Positions 5,671 to 5,963 of a stretch of 5,963 bases of DNA are shown here, piece after piece (position 1 is the stretch's first letter; every line of letters begins with the position of its first letter). This DNA is from Syntrophomonadaceae bacterium (lineage in GTDB: Bacteria > Bacillota > Ch66 > Ch109): positions 1 to 5,963 of the forward strand of contig JAAZDI010000062.1 in the NCBI GenBank assembly GCA_012512295.1, written 5' to 3'. The position numbers and the translations under genes were made by a program. The notes below the pieces were generated by a model. It ran no database searches. It worked only from the letters and a program-made list of their open reading frames with translations, and was not told the origin of the DNA.

Positions 5671-5963
5671 GTCTTGATTAAAGACGTTCAATAGTTAAAA
5701 TAACATAAAGCCATGGTTCAGATGAGTTTGGTTAAGCATTGATCTGAGTTCAAAATATCTTTACTTCTCTAAGTGGGAGTTACCTTGCTCAAACTTCAGG
5801 TCGAGCAGAGTCTCCACCTAAAGCGCGATGTTCAGCGGAAGCTGGACGAGTTCACTTCTGGATTTTTATTATACTGCATTATACGGCCATTTTCGAGTCC
5901 TTTTGAGTTCAGTGTTTTTATGTCAAGAGGATTTAGCTAAATTAATATAGAATGAATCATATG
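5671..5963. other. Region upstream of nagB without a supported gene
   Basis: This holds small inverted repeats (GTCTT/AAGAC at 5671-5685; TCAGAT/ATCTGA at 5718-5723 and 5742-5747), a G+C-richer structured block (5767-5847), two TATAAT boxes on the minus strand (complements of 5868-5873 and 5878-5883), and three copies of GAGTTCA (5746, 5848, 5905). A 55-codon plus-strand frame starts at GTG 5773 and ends at 5940, but it has no ribosome site, and other frames are also open across the G+C-rich part. I do not call a CDS. Confidence 0.35.
5767..5847. other. Structured block: possible non-coding RNA or leader, strand uncertain
   Basis: CTCTAAGTGGGAG (5767-5779) pairs with CTCCACCTAAAG (5812-5823) with one bulge. 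Inside it TGCTC (5786-5790) pairs with GAGCA (5803-5807). Beside it GTTCAGC (5830-5836) pairs with GCTGGAC (5841-5847) around GGAA. The long stem is best as minus-strand RNA, where two mismatches become G-U pairs. The small hairpin is best as plus-strand RNA, where it gains a U-G pair and a GNRA tetraloop. I match it to no known RNA or riboswitch class. Confidence 0.3.

Noticed and set aside
5767..5847. glmS ribozyme or T-box upstream of nagB
   Set aside because: The conserved cores I know for these classes (for example the T-box GGTGG..CCGCG element or the glmS core sequence) are not present.
5898..5926. Minus-strand promoter with TTGACA at 5921-5926
   Set aside because: At 17-base spacing the -10 would be AAAGGA, which is not promoter-like.
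5773..5940. 55-codon plus-strand ORF from GTG
   Set aside because: No ribosome site, and neighbouring frames are also open across the G+C-rich part, so the open frame is not informative; an IS fragment remains possible but unproven.

Overview
The window looks like a chromosomal stretch from a low-to-moderate G+C Firmicute, probably an anaerobe of the Clostridia or Negativicutes. The support is A/T-rich intergenic DNA, strong purine Shine-Dalgarno sequences, TTGACA/TATAAT-type promoters, an EFR1-type flavodoxin/ferredoxin protein, and VOC and RelE/ParE sequences of a kind I associate with Firmicutes. No plasmid, phage or CRISPR signature is visible, and no intact insertion sequence.

Layout. 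Bases 1-422 (minus) hold the 5' part of a class I SAM-dependent methyltransferase of the leucine-carboxyl-methyltransferase-like (TIGR00027) group, cut by the window edge. It has two good tandem promoters. Facing away from it (plus) is a VOC/glyoxalase-fold gene broken by a one-base frameshift near its 3' end (675-1045). Immediately after it lies the C-terminal remnant of a RelE/ParE-family toxin (1047-1217), then a perfect palindrome and a clear Rho-independent terminator (1237-1275). So 600-1280 is a decaying accessory patch.

Next come two minus-strand genes, each with its own sizeable upstream region. One (1415-2491) is a membrane-anchored flavodoxin plus two-[4Fe-4S] ferredoxin fusion. 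The other (2813-3433) is a YigZ/IMPACT protein. A 29-codon ORF with a good ribosome binding site (3724-3813) precedes a plus-strand gene (3864-4763) for an unusual protein: an N-terminal winged-helix-like region joined to a nucleotidyltransferase-like domain. That gene converges with nagB (glucosamine-6-phosphate deaminase, 4760-5587, minus), and their stop codons interlock in TTAA. The last 370 bases hold no convincing gene. They contain a small G+C-richer segment with several inverted repeats and tandem TATAAT boxes, which could be a structured RNA or a dead mobile-element fragment.

The genes do not form one pathway. Each looks like a single-gene transcription unit: amino-sugar catabolism (nagB), electron transfer (EFR1-like), a conserved YigZ factor, a methyltransferase and an uncharacterised nucleotidyltransferase-like protein. 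I found no clear new multi-gene system. The best leads are the winged-helix/NTase-like fusion, the membrane-bound EFR1 variant and the structured segment upstream of nagB.
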